Notes: generated by a model not told the origin, from the letters alone. Positions 11,127 through 22,289 are shown, counted from the first letter of the stretch. The stretch: 64,000 nucleotides of DNA from Orobanche coerulescens (GCA_033398695.1 CM065815.1:143141001-143205000); one strand, 5' to 3'. Translations and numbers: made by a program.

Positions 11127-11655
11127 TGATTTGTGAATGTATTTCGCTCACCTCGGGAGGGTTCGACGGGGCCACGGAGGGAATCCAATGGTTTCGCCAT
11201 GGATTCACGAGTGTTGTGTATGTTTTGTGAATGTATTTTACTCACCTCGGGAGGGTTCGACGGGACCACGGAGGGAGTCCAATGGTTTCGCCCTGGATTC
11301 ATGAGTAAAAACTTCACGAGTTGGTGTGTATGTTTTGTGAATGTATTTTACTCACCTCGGGAGGGTTCGACGGGGCCACGGAGGGAGTCCAATGTTTTCG
11401 CCCTGGATTCACGAGTAAAAACTTCACGAGTTGGTGTGTATGTTTTGTGAATGTATTTTACTCACCTCGGGAGGGTTCGACGGGGCCACGGAGGGAGTCC
11501 AATGGTTTCGCCCTGGGTCACGAGTAAAAACTTCACGAGTTGGTGTGTATGTTTTGTGAATGTATTTTACTCACCTCGGGAGGGTTCGACGGGGCCACGG
11601 AGGGAGTCCAATGGTTTCGCCCTGGATTCACGAGTAAAAACTTCACGAGTTGGTG
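11127..11655. repeat. Tandem repeat, five copies of about 110 bp
   Basis: The phrase CCTCGGGAGGGTTCGACGGG recurs at about 11151, 11245, 11355, 11465 and 11574, within a unit that also holds TTTGTGAATGTATTTTACTC and AAAAACTTCACGAGTTGGTG. The first spacing is 94, the rest 109-110. Copies 2-5 are nearly identical, so the expansion is recent. Apparent ORFs across it are the repeat read in frame. Confidence 0.93.
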
Positions 11656-11998
11656 TTGATGTTATGTACGTCGAGGACGTGACGTGGGTTTTAACCCTGT
11701 GAACTGTTGTTGGTTTTATTTGTGAAGAGAAAACCTTTGGGCTATGACCCCTATTGATTTTGAAAAGAGAAGGATTCGATAATCCTGTATTGTTTTCTAT
11801 TAGAACTCCCGATGGCTTATTAAACCATTTGGCAAATCATTTCTCTTGGATTGTGACCTTTTGGTTTGGAATGTTTTACTCAAACTCTTGCATCGGGAAG
11901 TATTTTGTTTCGTTGTATTTGAATCTTTGAGGATTCCCGGTTATTACTGTTCTTGGAACTTGAATCGTATGGCTCGTATTTGCACTTTGTACTTGCAC

Positions 11999-12066
11999 TA
12001 GCAAAATAGTGGAATTTTGCTAACCCCCGAGTAATCGGGGGGTGGATGTCTGTATTTGCATTCAGG
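11999..12066 (+). promoter_or_regulatory. Double hairpin plus CAGGT in the solo LTR
   Basis: TAGCAAAAT pairs with ATTTTGCTA and CCCCCGA with TCGGGGG over the loop GTAA; TTCAGGT follows. Same arrangement as 4088-4155, where the loop is GTAT and the first stem one pair shorter. Confidence 0.6.
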
Positions 12067-12402
12067 TTTTGGGAGCGTAACACAGGGTCGGCATGAACGC
12101 TGATGAAAGATGATCGAAACTAATCACATGAGGACCCGTACATTGTCGTATTGGTTTAGTTGTATTTTATTTCCGCTTCAGTATTCTTTCCCCGTTGTAC
12201 GGGAGTGTGTTTTATTCAACCCCTGCGTGGGCATGTTTTGGGATTGAGTTGTACATATTTTATTGAAAGACCAAATCGGTTTACTGAGTCATTTTAGCCT
12301 TAAAGGCATTGTTTAGAAGTTAAATGTTGTTACCAGCCTGGTAGATCCTTGCGGAGAGGTTCTACGGCGTGTAATATCCCTGAGCGGATTGGGGGTGTTA
12401 CA

Positions 12403-12407
12403 CTTCG
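12403..12407. repeat. Target-site duplication CTTCG (right of the solo LTR)
   Basis: Second copy of CTTCG; the interrupted LTR sequence (AGGTTCGTAGC) continues at once. Confidence 0.93.
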
Positions 12408-13471
12408 AGGTTCGTAGCTTGTTAGTGCGATGCGGGGATAACTTATGGTTGTGATTTGGTTATAATGTGCGTGTCATGGGTTGTCCAATCGGGTATCATA
12501 GGGGCTCTGAGGCTCGTAGATTGTCAGTGCGGTGCCAGGATATTTATGAACGTATGTATGATGATGGTTTTGTGACTGTTGTCACGGAGACATATGATTT
12601 GATATGGTTCCCTTTTGGGTTATTCACTCGTGTATATTCCGCAGGAGCATCTGAGGTCCGTGGCTTGTTAGCACGGTACGCGATTAAGCCCTGGGAATAT
12701 GTTGATACGTATGATTGGGTCGTGGACCCTAAGCTTTTGATCGGAATGGTGTGATTGGGTCGTGGACCCCGTGTGTTGTTATCATAATTGTATTTTGGGA
12801 AAATGACTTTTGGGTTGTGCCCCTAAAAGGTTTCAAAAGGCTTGAGAATTTTTAAATCCCAAATATTTTCAAAACTCCCGAGATCGTAAAATATTTTACA
12901 AGATGTATATCGGGTTACCCCTATTTTTCGATTGAACCGTTTTGATCAAGTGATTTAGCTCGGGAAGTAAGTTTCATGATTATTATGTCCTTGGAGTATG
13001 ATATGTATGGCTTGTATTCGTATTTTATACTTGCACTAGCAAAATAGTGGAGTTTTGCTAACCCCCGAGTATTCGGGGGGGTGGATGTCTGTTTTGCGTC
13101 CAGGTACTTGCAGGTTGCTTGGGAGCGAATCACAGTATCGATACGAAGGATGATGGAAGACGACGATACTAATCACCTGAAGACCAGTTGTTGTGTTTTG
13201 GTAGAACCTTATTGTTTGGTTCCCTATTGTGTGGTTCTCCCGTTTTACGGGCATGTTGATATATTCCAACCCCTGCGTGGGTATGTGTTTTGAAGAAGAG
13301 TTATGTAGATTTTATGTGTGTATTGTGGAGAAGACCAAATCGGTCTAATGATTCATTATTAGCCATGTTGGCATGTATCTATATATTGTGTTTTCCGCTT
13401 TTAGCCTGGTAGATCCTCAATGAGAGGGTCTGCGGCGCTGTAATATTCCCGAGTGGTTTGGGGGTGTTACA

Positions 13472-13476
13472 CTTAC
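13472..13476. repeat. Target-site duplication CTTAC (right)
   Basis: Second copy of CTTAC after the 3' LTR end, matching 1867-1871. Confidence 0.93.
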
Positions 13477-16400
13477 TAACCACGGGAGAGCTAATCCCTT
13501 GTGGTCAATAGACGACTACTTCACGATGGGAGGTACCATCCCAGTAGTGTCTTTTGCCTTATTACATGGACGTATCCGGACCTTTCCTTTCCTTCAAACA
13601 TGGATGCATCCATAAAAAAACATAAAACATAATCATAAGTTCAATCCTTGAGCAATAAATCAATTTCAATTGATAATATATGACATGATAAAGCCTTTCA
13701 AACAAGAACAATAATATTGTCTTTTCAAAACATTACTCATGATATTTAATAATACTTTAATATCAAACTTACATTCATAAAATCATTTCATACTTGAAAA
13801 TTTTGTTTTGCTATGTACCCATAAAAATCCAACATGTACTCACCTTACAACTATTGTATCGTCATAACTACTAGTGGAGGCTAGGCTGAGATTCCTTCTT
13901 AATCAATCCTACATATATGACCAATAGTCAACACTTAGCCCATTAGTCAACTTGCTACTTAACAATACTTATAATGTGTTATTTATAACTTTACTTTCGG
14001 TACACCAGTCCGTTCATTGACTATTTCCACATCTTATATCGCTTATCTTAGTAGGATTATTTCATATTCTAAAAATACACTCATTTAGATTTATATGTAT
14101 GTAAAAATCATATTCGCACGACTTTTGTTTGATTTACTATATATTTTACAAATTGACCCAAAAATCTGTCAACTTTCAGAACCACTTTGCAAAGGTTGCA
14201 ACTTTAACCCTAGGAGGAGTGAAAGTAAGGCCTTATTAAAATTAAATGGTAAACTATATCAATGTACTAAACCATAGCCTTTGTTCTCATGTCATTTGGA
14301 GTTCTAAAGGTTTATCTAAAAATCTCCCATTCCTCCATGAAATTAGAATACTCTTTATACCAGTTTATGAAGATTTCACTTTTCACCATACCTAAAAATA
14401 GAATCTGATTAATCCCTTCTACTGGAAGAAACTACACATCCATACAAAGCTTCGGGCACTATAATCAACTCGTTTGGAGTCTTTATGAATTTATTATGAA
14501 TTTTGGAAGTGAAGTGATGCATGCAGTGAACTGCATGGACCACTCAACAAAGATTACTACTTTCCCATTAATCTACCAGGAAATCATATTATACAATTTA
14601 AGGGATGAAAATAGACTCATATACAATACCCCAGCCCCTGGGGAATGATTTTCTTCTATTTTTGGTGATTTTTACAAAACAGTGGATTATTTGGACACTA
14701 TGCTGATTTTTGTTAAAGCTATGTGTCAACTTCATTCTCACTCATTAAGCACTTAATAAAAAGACTTTTATCCATTAAACTATTAATACATCAAGAAAAA
14801 CACCATTGAAGCATGACATGAATACATTTCAGCCACCACATGATGGTGTCATGATGGTGCCATTACCTTAATCCTCTAAGCTTGATGATTAAGAATCCTT
14901 AACTGCATGGATGAATCCTTCATCCGAATCTTGAAAAATCTCATAAATAAGTTCAAGTGTTGTTCATGGTGTTTGAGAGAAGGTTCTTGGATGTTTTTTA
15001 ATTTTTTTGCAAAAGTATACATGAATGGTTATTAAATCACCCACTTAAGCTGTTGGCATGTGGGTCAAACGTCATCCGATTGAGCTCAAATTTTAACCAC
15101 GTGTGGCCTTGCATGTCATTTGCTTCTTGTAAAAATTTCAGCCTGGTTGGACCCACACGCGCCCTCACTTGCTTCTACACTGAGAGGGGGTCGTTCCTGT
15201 ATTTTCAACACTTAGCCAATACTTCCAATGTTTTTCTCCTGATTTTTACCTATTTTGTTTTGGTCATAACTTTCTCATATGAGCTCTAAATTTAATAAAT
15301 TTTATATCTATAGAAAGGTGAGAATGAGCTTAACAACTTTCATTAAGACATATGTGGATGAATCCTTGCATATCTTAGCTTATTCAGTCCTAAAGTCAGC
15401 ACCAAAAACTTTTGAAATTCTCATTAGCTTTGAATGAAATTTCTTCCAACTTGCAAGATCATATCTTGAGCATTTCTTAACCATTTAAGCTGATTCTTTT
15501 TGAATTATTTAGTACTTTATGTCTATTTTCTATTCCCACTTTACTTGACCTCTTACTCTTTCTCCTTGATGGCTTACCAAGGGTCCAAAATTGGTCCTTT
15601 TTACCATTTTATGTGAACTTGTGTTTTCACAAGTTTCCTCATATGAATTCTTGATTCTATCCAATGAACTACACAACTACATGCACTATAGTAATTACTT
15701 GAAATAATCTTACTTACCATTATTTCCCTTGTTGATCATGTGAAATGATCATTTTATCCATTTGACCATCTTGCTTTTAACATAAAGTTTACATTACAAA
15801 TTCATATCATACAACTTGGTTATTATAAAATTCTAGTTGGCACGATGATGTTACTTGTATATATACATGTTTCTTGCCAAATATTTGTATGCACAAAATT
15901 GACATATTATTTACATTGTAGTCTCCAATGAGTAGTAGACAGAATATGCTCAAAGTTTGCATGTTAATTACGTTGTAGCCTCAAATGAGTAGTAGGCAGT
16001 ATGCACAAAGTTCGCATATTAATGGCCCTCGGGCAACTACCAGGTTCAGGCATGTCATATCTCTTGACAATATGTATGTAGTTTAAATTTAACAAAGCGT
16101 TTCTTCCTCACTAAGCGAGTTGAAAGTTCACCCCATTGTTTAAACCTTTCAGGTTGAGGGGACTGGCGTGGCGGGCAAAGGCATAGCGTGATAATAATAT
16201 CTATCTAATTCTTCATTTATTTCGTTTACTTAAAATTTTAACTTTAGTTTCAATGTCATGGTTGTATATTATGGATGTTTGAAATGTTGGGAATTTATTT
16301 TATATTTACTTGCGAAATGATTGACTTTATTTCAATATCCGCTGCAATTATTCAATTATTTTTCTTAAAGATATTTAATCTCCCTTGAAATTGTTAGAAA

Positions 16401-16759
16401 ATGACATTTTGAAAAGTGATCGCTAGAGAATCAGTAATTGCATAATATAATATAATAAAAAGATATATAATGATAGGACATAATTTATAACAAAATAGTA
16501 TAAATGTGCATATTCTCACGAGAAATCAAATAATGATGCAATTACAATCAAATAATTCTCCATTTTCTAACATGACTTTTTTAATTTTTGAAATATTGGA
16601 ATTTTAAGATAATATTTTTTTTACATTTAAAAAGATTTATAATTAAATTTGTCCACTAAAATTTTTCTTCATGAAGGATGATTATATAGATTGATATGTT
16701 ACAACTAATAACTAATTCCTAAAATATATTGGAAAAATTATAAAAATAGCCTTAAATAT
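13477..16759. other. AT-rich stretch without a supported gene; likely decayed repeat DNA
   Basis: The first few hundred bases continue the minus-strand Ty3 relic interrupted at 1867. I find no reading frame with a recognisable domain in the rest; ORFs at 14095 and 15053 are short and unconvincing. The part near 16090-16190 has a C-run followed by TTTCAGGT, reminiscent of the LTR hairpin-CAGGT module, so a degraded LTR is possible. From about 16190 the sequence is very AT-rich. Confidence 0.5.
15908..16022. repeat. Two-copy direct repeat, about 57-bp period
   Basis: GTAGTCTCCAATGAGTAGTA (from about 15918) recurs as GTAGCCTCAAATGAGTAGTA (from about 15975), and the surrounding text (GCACAAAGTTCGCATATTAA-like) repeats with a few changes. 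No function is suggested. Confidence 0.75.
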
Positions 16760-16768
16760 AATTAAATA
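16760..16768. repeat. MULE target-site duplication AATTAAATA (left)
   Basis: AATTAAATA directly precedes the TIR start GGGGAAAGGG at 16769 and recurs at 21219-21227. Nine bases is the usual MULE duplication length. Confidence 0.95.
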
Positions 16769-17220
16769 GGGGAAAGGGAGTGTGAGGCTGTCACCCATAC
16801 AACTTAGATGAAAAACCTTTCAAAACTACGTCGTTTTGATTAAATAAAAAAAAATCAAAAAACCTAAATTAAAACCAATACCCACAACGTCTCTTCTTCT
16901 TCCCATGTTCTACCTTTCATCTTCATAAAGCCATGAACCTTTCTCTTTTTCGTCTTTTTCTCTTTAATATTATCCAAGAGCTATAATCGGTTTATATTAT
17001 CACCACTACCAGGTATCATCTTTTTCATCTTTTTAATTTTTGTAACTTAAATCTTGAATAATCATTGATATCTCGTTTCATCTTATGGTGGTTGTTGTTT
17101 GATGAGATCTTTATGTTATGTGATGAGTAATTGTTCACAAGACTTTTATAAGAGTTGTTTTTTTTGGCACGCACGTCAACTGTTTGATTAAATGTCCATG
17201 TGAGTTTATTACTAAGATGT
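16769..17220 (+). repeat. MULE terminal inverted repeat, left
   Basis: About 450 bp that reappear inverted at 20725-21218. The match runs from the terminal GGGG through the T-rich tract and the ACGCACGTCAACTGTTTG segment to ACTAAGATG. Transposase binding sites are expected near the outer end. Confidence 0.9.
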
Positions 17221-18060
17221 GACCATGTATGATATTGCAGGTGTGATAAAAGTGTTGGGTGATGCCATCTAATAGCTGAAACGTCAACTTTAGGTGCTAC
17301 ATTTTGTTTGGGTCATGGTCTTATGAATGCTTGCTGATATAAAGAGTCATGGATTTAGCTATCACGGGACGTGGATCCAACATGGGCAAGCCTACTCGTT
17401 CCAAAATGTTAATATATGATCGTGGTTTAAAGCTCACTGAGTCATTGTACAAGTCAACTATGTCTTTCTATATACATTTGTAACAATTTACAGTAGTAGT
17501 TCAGTTAGGCTCAACATTGTAATACGCCTATTAGGCTCAACATTTGTAACAATGTACAATTTACAGCATCTTGCTAGTCGTTATCGATATACACCTGTTA
17601 CTTCTTTGTTAAGGCTAATTGTTGTAGTTTTGATCTGTTGGACGTGATCACTTCTTTTTTTGTTGAACAACTATAACATTTTATCTGTAAAGAGTATACA
17701 TGTGTCGGGATGGAGGTGGTTACCAACTGCATTCCTTTTACTCATTTTTCTTACCAAGTATATTAGTTTACGAGTCAAACAATATAATAAGGATCTCAAA
17801 AACCAGATAAATAAACAAAGTAGAACCTAATAAAGCCAACCAGAAGTAGTAGATAAATAAACAAAGTCATCTTGCAACTACAATTACAACTAGTCCCATA
17901 TGAAGGATCTTAAAAACCAGAAAATGTCTATTCTAAGATCTGCATACCATTAGCAAAAAAAAAAAACTTAGATCATTTCTGTTAAAATGAACCAATATTG
18001 GATGAGTAACAAAATGATCGGGAGTCGCTTCAAAATCCGAATTCTTCAACTTGATTCTTG
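17221..18060. other. MULE internal non-coding region downstream of the transposase gene
   Basis: About 840 bp between the left TIR and the stop codon of the minus-strand gene. AT-rich, no ORF of note. On the minus strand this would hold the 3' UTR and polyadenylation region. Confidence 0.6.
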
Positions 18061-20509
18061 TCACATCCTTCTTTCATCTGCCAAGGCTTCATCCACCTAG
18101 TACATCATTAAAAAAAAGTATTAGAACACGAAATAGTTATAAGGAAATGCATCATGAATATCAAAATTACCTTCTTTTGTGGACACCCAGTAATGTAATG
18201 ACCCAATTTCTTACAATAAGAACAAGTTTTCTTTTTTGGTGCTTCAAGGGAAGATTTTATCCTGCTTGCCTTTTTAGGACGCCTTTTAGTTTTAGTAAGA
18301 ACTTGAGGATCTCGTATAGACATCTGAGGCATCATGTTTACTTGTGAAGTTCCTGCATGAGAATGTTGTGATGCACTCATAAACTCTATGGTCTTATTTC
18401 GAACCATTTGTTGTTCCAGAAACTGCCCCAAAATTATATGTAGTTTCTTTATCTCAAACGAAGAATTTTTCACCTGTTCAACCACTTTTGTAAACTTTGA
18501 TTGAAGACACCATAACTGTAAGGCACCAACTCCATCTTCACTATGTATATCTTGAAGTCCGATATTATCCACCTTGTACCTAGAATCAAGTGTCCACCTA
18601 GCTAAAATATAACGATCAGGAAGGGTTTCAACATGCTTCTTCTTTAGTACATACAAGATATGCTTACACAATATCCCATAAGTTTCAAACTTAGCACATG
18701 AACATGTCACATCTACCACATCTGAGAGACGAAAATTGACAGTTCTCCAAAACTTTTTTGGAATATCTACTTGTCCAACCTTGTATATGATCTTTTCTGA
18801 ATTCTTGGTTAGAGTCTCGTGGGTTAAATTATTAGTAGCTTGTATCCATTCTTTTTGAAACTTTCCAAACATATTGCTAGTATAACGTGCACCTGCCATT
18901 GCTTCTATAGGATTAACAGAAGAAAAAACTGGCCTTGAGTTCATGGTCTTGAAGTCTTCATCTTCTTCAGCCGTCCTTCGACACTTGACCGCTTTATCAT
19001 ACTGAACTACAAATTCATTCAACATGGTTTTAGAAGTAACATAATTATCAAAAAACGAATGAATGCTCTCGCTTCTCCCACTTGTTGTCATGCCAGCAAA
19101 GAAGCTATCTTTTAAAAAGGCTTTGGCCCATAGACGACGTTGGTTATACATCTCAGTGATCCAACTCTTACTGTCAAAGCAATACTGACTACTTAGTACT
19201 TCCCAACGACTTTCAAACTCCTCCACAGTATCACTCTTTACCCATTGTCTGTAAGATTCTTGAAATCCACTATAACGGGCTTTAACAGATGCAAGATGTT
19301 CGATCTCGTGTTTCTTGATGTGCCATGAACACCAACGATGTCTAGCTTCTGGAAACACTTTGTTAATTGCATTTCCAATAGCCTTATCTTGATCGGTAAT
19401 TATTGCAGTCGGATGCTTGTTAAACATGCACTCAAGAAACTTTCCAAATAACCATTCAAAAGTTTCTTGCTTTTCATTCTCCAATAATGCCCCGCCAAAA
19501 ATTATGGATTGACCATGATGATTCACTCCGACAAATGGTGCAAATGGCATCCTGAATCGGTTGGTCATGTATGTCACATCAAAAACAACAACATCTCCAA
19601 ATTTTAGATATGAATCTCGAGACCTTCCATCAGCCCAAAAAAGATTTCTTGGAGACCCATCATCACACAAATCCACAATAAAATATAGATTACGATCTTC
19701 AATTAATTTATCTTGAAAATACTTGATAACACCGTAAAACTCTTTACCTCTGTATTGTTTACGCTCCTCAGCTAAGACATCAACACATTGCTTTGATGTA
19801 ACATCACTTTCAAATGGAGATTTCATGGTATTCACAACCTTTTTTATTTGGCAAGGTCTCAATCCAGATTGGCTAAGTTCCGACATAAGAGATTTGCATA
19901 CTAATGAGCGGTGAAACTTTCCATGAGAACGGTGTTTTATGACTTTGGTTGGTGTAAAAGTTAGCTCGTGATTATGTTCATCACTAAAAATATCTACAAA
20001 CCATTTTCCATCTTTTCTTTTTGAAATCCGAGCTTTGCTTCACATCCGACCCTTAAGTCCCTACGACGTTTTTTAACATTCTGGCTAGAAGTGTTACCCT
20101 TCAAATCTTTGAAACCTTGTTTGTTGCATACATACATCTTACGATAATGCTCATTCGTTACCTTATTTTTGTAAGTCGAGTAAATACGTGTTCCAAAACC
20201 ATGTAACAAGGCATAATGGTTATAGAATGCGTATGCATCATCAGGTGTATCGAAAACCTTACCCATTATGTTATCATCTTCAAAAAGCTTTCCCGTTACA
20301 TCATCGTTATCAACTCTCTGAGACTCGATATCAACGTGAACAACATTATCTTCCTCTTTCTCAGACCCATGATCTTCGACAAAATCATTTCTCATCTCAT
20401 TTTCCAATTCTGAAGTAACCAAATACCCCCGTTCATCAATATTATCAATTAGACTTGTTTCAACAGGTTCATCCTCATAACAAATTTCATAATCAATTGG
20501 GTCATCCAT
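18061..20509 (-). pseudogene. MULE transposase, FAR1/FHY3-related (FRS-like), one frameshift
   Basis: Start chosen at the ATG at 20509, directly after a likely acceptor (CTCTACAG). Domains in order: acidic N-terminus; FAR1 DNA-binding region with AYAFYNHYALLHGFG, KMYVCNKQGFKD and RRRDLRVGCEAKL; MULE transposase domain with DVTYMTNRFRMPF and TDQDKAIGNAI for the first two catalytic Asp, a likely Glu near SGRSESIHSF; SWIM finger CSCAKFETYGILCKH; C-terminal knuckle CSYCKKLGHYITGC. Near 20000-20010 the frame breaks just before WFVDIFSDEHNHEL, a one-base shift inside the FAR1 domain; otherwise it is open. A 74-nt intron (18097-18170, GT...AG) would replace the odd read-through tail by VDEALADERRM and a stop at 18061-18063. 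It cuts and joins DNA at the TIRs. TIRs and duplication make a domesticated host FRS gene unlikely. Confidence 0.9.
18097..18170 (-). other. Predicted intron near the 3' end of the MULE transposase gene
   Basis: On the minus strand the exon end AAAAGAAG is followed by GTAATTTTG, and TGATGTACTAG precedes GTGGATGAAG. Splicing keeps the frame and gives a short charged C-terminus; without it the frame runs into a hydrophobic tail unlike a transposase end. Length 74 nt is at the low end for plants. Confidence 0.65.
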
Positions 20510-20724
20510 GTCCTGTAGAGATAATAAATCGTAATAAAAAAGATCATTCGAAAATTTCATGTAAATATCATAATAAAAAATCATTCGAAAATTTCAAATG
20601 TTACCATCCATGTAAATATCCATTGATTAAAAAAAGAAAAAAAAGAGTTTACCTATTAAAGAGAAAGGATTATATGCAGACATGTACCTACTGAATAGAG
20701 AGGTTTATGAAGATGAAAGGTAGA

Positions 20725-21218
20725 ACATCTTAGTAATAAACTCACTTGGACATTTAATCAAACAGTTGACGTGCGTGCCAAAAAAACAACTCTTATAAAA
20801 GTCTTGTGAACAATTACTCATCCCATAACATAAAGATCTCATCAAACAACAACCACTATAAGATGAAACGAGATATCAATGATTATTCAAGATTTAAGTT
20901 ACAAAAAATTAGAACGTTATTATTTGAAAGAGATACCTGAAGACGAAAAATAAAAAAGATGAAAAAGATGATACCTGGTAGTGGTGATAATATAAACCGA
21001 TTATAGCTCTTGGATAATATTAAAGAGAAAAAGACGAAAAAGAGAAAGGTTTATGGCTTTATGAAGATGAAAGGTAGAACATGGGAAGAAGAAGAGACGT
21101 GGTGGGTATTGGTTTTAATTTAGGTTTTTTGATTTTTTTTTATTTAATCAAAACGACGTAGTTTTGAAAGATTTTTCATCTAAGTTGTATGGGTGACAGC
21201 CTCACACTCCCTTTCCCC
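20725..21218 (-). repeat. MULE terminal inverted repeat, right
   Basis: Inverse of 16769-17220, slightly longer because of an extra piece near 20910-20955 (around AACGTTATTATTTGAAAG). Ends CTCCCTTTCCCC. Being upstream of the minus-strand gene, it probably also carries its promoter. Confidence 0.9.
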
Positions 21219-21227
21219 AATTAAATA
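21219..21227. repeat. MULE target-site duplication AATTAAATA (right)
   Basis: Exact copy of 16760-16768, starting at the base after the TIR. Confidence 0.95.
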
Positions 21228-21618
21228 TGCGAGATATGTATAAATGCTAGAGCAATAATTGAACCATAATAGTACAAATATGTCTCAACTAAAATATAAT
21301 AGAAAATATAATAAATAAAAATTAACTCTCGCCCAAAAGAATTATTCTTGCTATAACCCAATTAAGTAATGTTTTGTATTCTCACGTGAATACTTTTTCT
21401 TTAATAAGTGAATCCTTAAGATAGTTAATTAACCTGTCACATTTAGAAATATTTTAACTTTATTCTCTGAAAAATAATTCTAATGATATGCTTTATTAAA
21501 CATAAATGACTTACATATTTTTTGAATATATATGTAAATTAGCAAAATGGGTAAGTATATAAATATTATTTTTTTAATCTCATATATTAAATTATATCAT
21601 CCATCAAAATTATTTTGC
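21228..21618. other. AT-rich spacer between MULE and CACTA element
   Basis: About 390 bp of AT-rich DNA, no ORF or repeat of note. Confidence 0.6.
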
Positions 21619-21621
21619 TTG
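21619..21621. repeat. CACTA target-site duplication TTG (left)
   Basis: TTG precedes CACTACCAA at 21622 and follows the opposite end at 60381-60383. Three bases is the CACTA norm. Confidence 0.85.
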
Positions 21622-21630
21622 CACTACCAA
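21622..21630 (+). repeat. CACTA terminal inverted repeat, left
   Basis: CACTACCAA, perfectly inverted at 60372-60380; pairing resumes in the nearby CTTTAGCC motif. Confidence 0.93.
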
Positions 21631-21637
21631 AAATAAC

Positions 21638-21902
21638 ACTTTAGCCGACGACTAGCCGGAGAACGGCCGACATCGTCGGCTAAAGTCAGCAAGTTTAGCC
21701 GACGGCTAACTTGTTGTCGGCTAAAGTAGTTTAGCCGACGACTTTACTATTGGTCGTCGGTTAAAGTCAAGTTAGACGTCGGCTAAAGTTATGTAGTTTA
21801 GCCAACGACTAGTATACTTTAGCCGACGACATGCCGTCGGCTAAAGTCAAGTTTAGCCGACGGCTAGTATAATTTAGCCGACGACATGCCGTCGGCTAAA
21901 GT
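21638..21902. repeat. CACTA 5' subterminal repeats (TTTAGCCGACGAC / GTCGGCTAAAG)
   Basis: Ten or so copies of TTTAGCCGACGRC in both orientations, often as facing pairs that form hairpins. In En/Spm such motifs bind the TnpA protein to bring the ends together; that role is inferred from the family. Confidence 0.92.
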
Positions 21903-22041
21903 CTTACATGTCTTTTTGTGCCGAATATATCATCATCTAACACTTGAAGACACCATTTACAACACATTCGGAAATTACAGAACAAGAAAATGAAAAACAA
22001 CAATTTTCTCTGGTTTGATCCTTCAAGATATCATATTGAAG

Positions 22042-22289
22042 GTATGTTTATTGAATTTTAATATCAGTTATAATTATATTACGCATATAATATATCTATT
22101 TTGATGATTATGAAAATGTTTTAGAATTAGTTCGTTTTCTCGAATATTTCTTGGTGTGTGTGTGTCTATATATATATATATATATGGATTTGACATCTTG
22201 AATTCGAGCTATATATGATGATTTTAGTCGTAATTTTTGTATGTTCTTGATAAATACGATGTGCAATATTGTTGTTAGTTTTGTTATAG
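22042..22289 (+). other. Predicted 5'-UTR intron of the TNP2 gene
   Basis: GTATGTTTATTG follows an AAG at the left and TTTTGTTATAG ends directly before the base preceding the ATG at 22291. Length 248 nt. It contains a short (TA)n run near 22170. Confidence 0.6.

Larger units (their letters stand above)
9094..12402 (+). mobile_element. Solo LTR (Ty3/gypsy-like), 3.3 kb
   Basis: Starts TGTAATATCCGC and ends GGGGGTGTTACA with a perfect CTTCG duplication and no internal region, so this is a solo LTR left by LTR-LTR recombination. Layout copies the other families: palindrome array 9681-10098, TATA box 10110-10117, tandem 110-bp repeats 11127-11655, double hairpin with CAGGT 11999-12066, terminal module. 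Its body sequence differs from the host LTR, so it is another family. ORFs within it (for example through the tandem repeats) are not credible genes. Confidence 0.92.
1872..13471 (+). mobile_element. Ty3/gypsy LTR retrotransposon, gag-only (non-autonomous), with a nested solo LTR
   Basis: Both ends are defined: TGTAATACCC...GGTGTTACA with a perfect CTTAC duplication on both sides. Left LTR 1872-4521, iMet primer site 4527-4538, gag-like ORF 5617-6639, polypurine tract about 7438-7450, right LTR from 7451 to 13471. A solo LTR at 9094-12402 splits the right LTR. Without that insert the element is about 8.3 kb with a 2.9 kb internal region. No protease, RT, RNase H or integrase is visible after gag, so pol must come in trans. 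The two LTRs are clearly alike but differ by indels, so the insertion is not brand new. Confidence 0.93.
7451..13471 (+). repeat. 3' LTR of the gag-only Ty3 element, split by a solo LTR
   Basis: Segments 7451-9093 and 12403-13471 together (about 2.7 kb after removing one duplication) match the 5' LTR. Differences include an about 43-bp segment at about 8526-8568 missing from the 5' copy, and an extra palindrome unit near 7686. It ends GGGGTGTTACA at 13471, followed by the CTTAC duplication. Confidence 0.9.
16769..21218 (-). mobile_element. Mutator-like element (MULE) with FAR1-type transposase
   Basis: A 4450-bp DNA transposon bounded by long terminal inverted repeats starting GGGGAAAGGGAGTGTGAGGC and a perfect 9-bp duplication. 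It carries one gene on the minus strand (18061-20509) encoding a FAR1/FRS-like MULE transposase. The intact ends and duplication imply fairly recent insertion. Only one frameshift was found in the gene, so this copy is close to autonomous, though as read it is not functional. Confidence 0.95.

Noticed and set aside
11133..11702. Chain of ORFs with repeated SPREGSTGPRRESNGF-type text
   Set aside because: This is the 110-bp tandem repeat translated; phase shifts between copies and no start context.
14095..15289. Short ORFs in the gene-free stretch (60 and 78 codons)
   Set aside because: No domain, poor context, AT-rich background; no support beyond being open.
18061..20509. Host FAR1/FHY3-family (FRS) regulator gene
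   Set aside because: Flanked by matching TIRs and a perfect 9-bp duplication, so it is a transposase in its own element.
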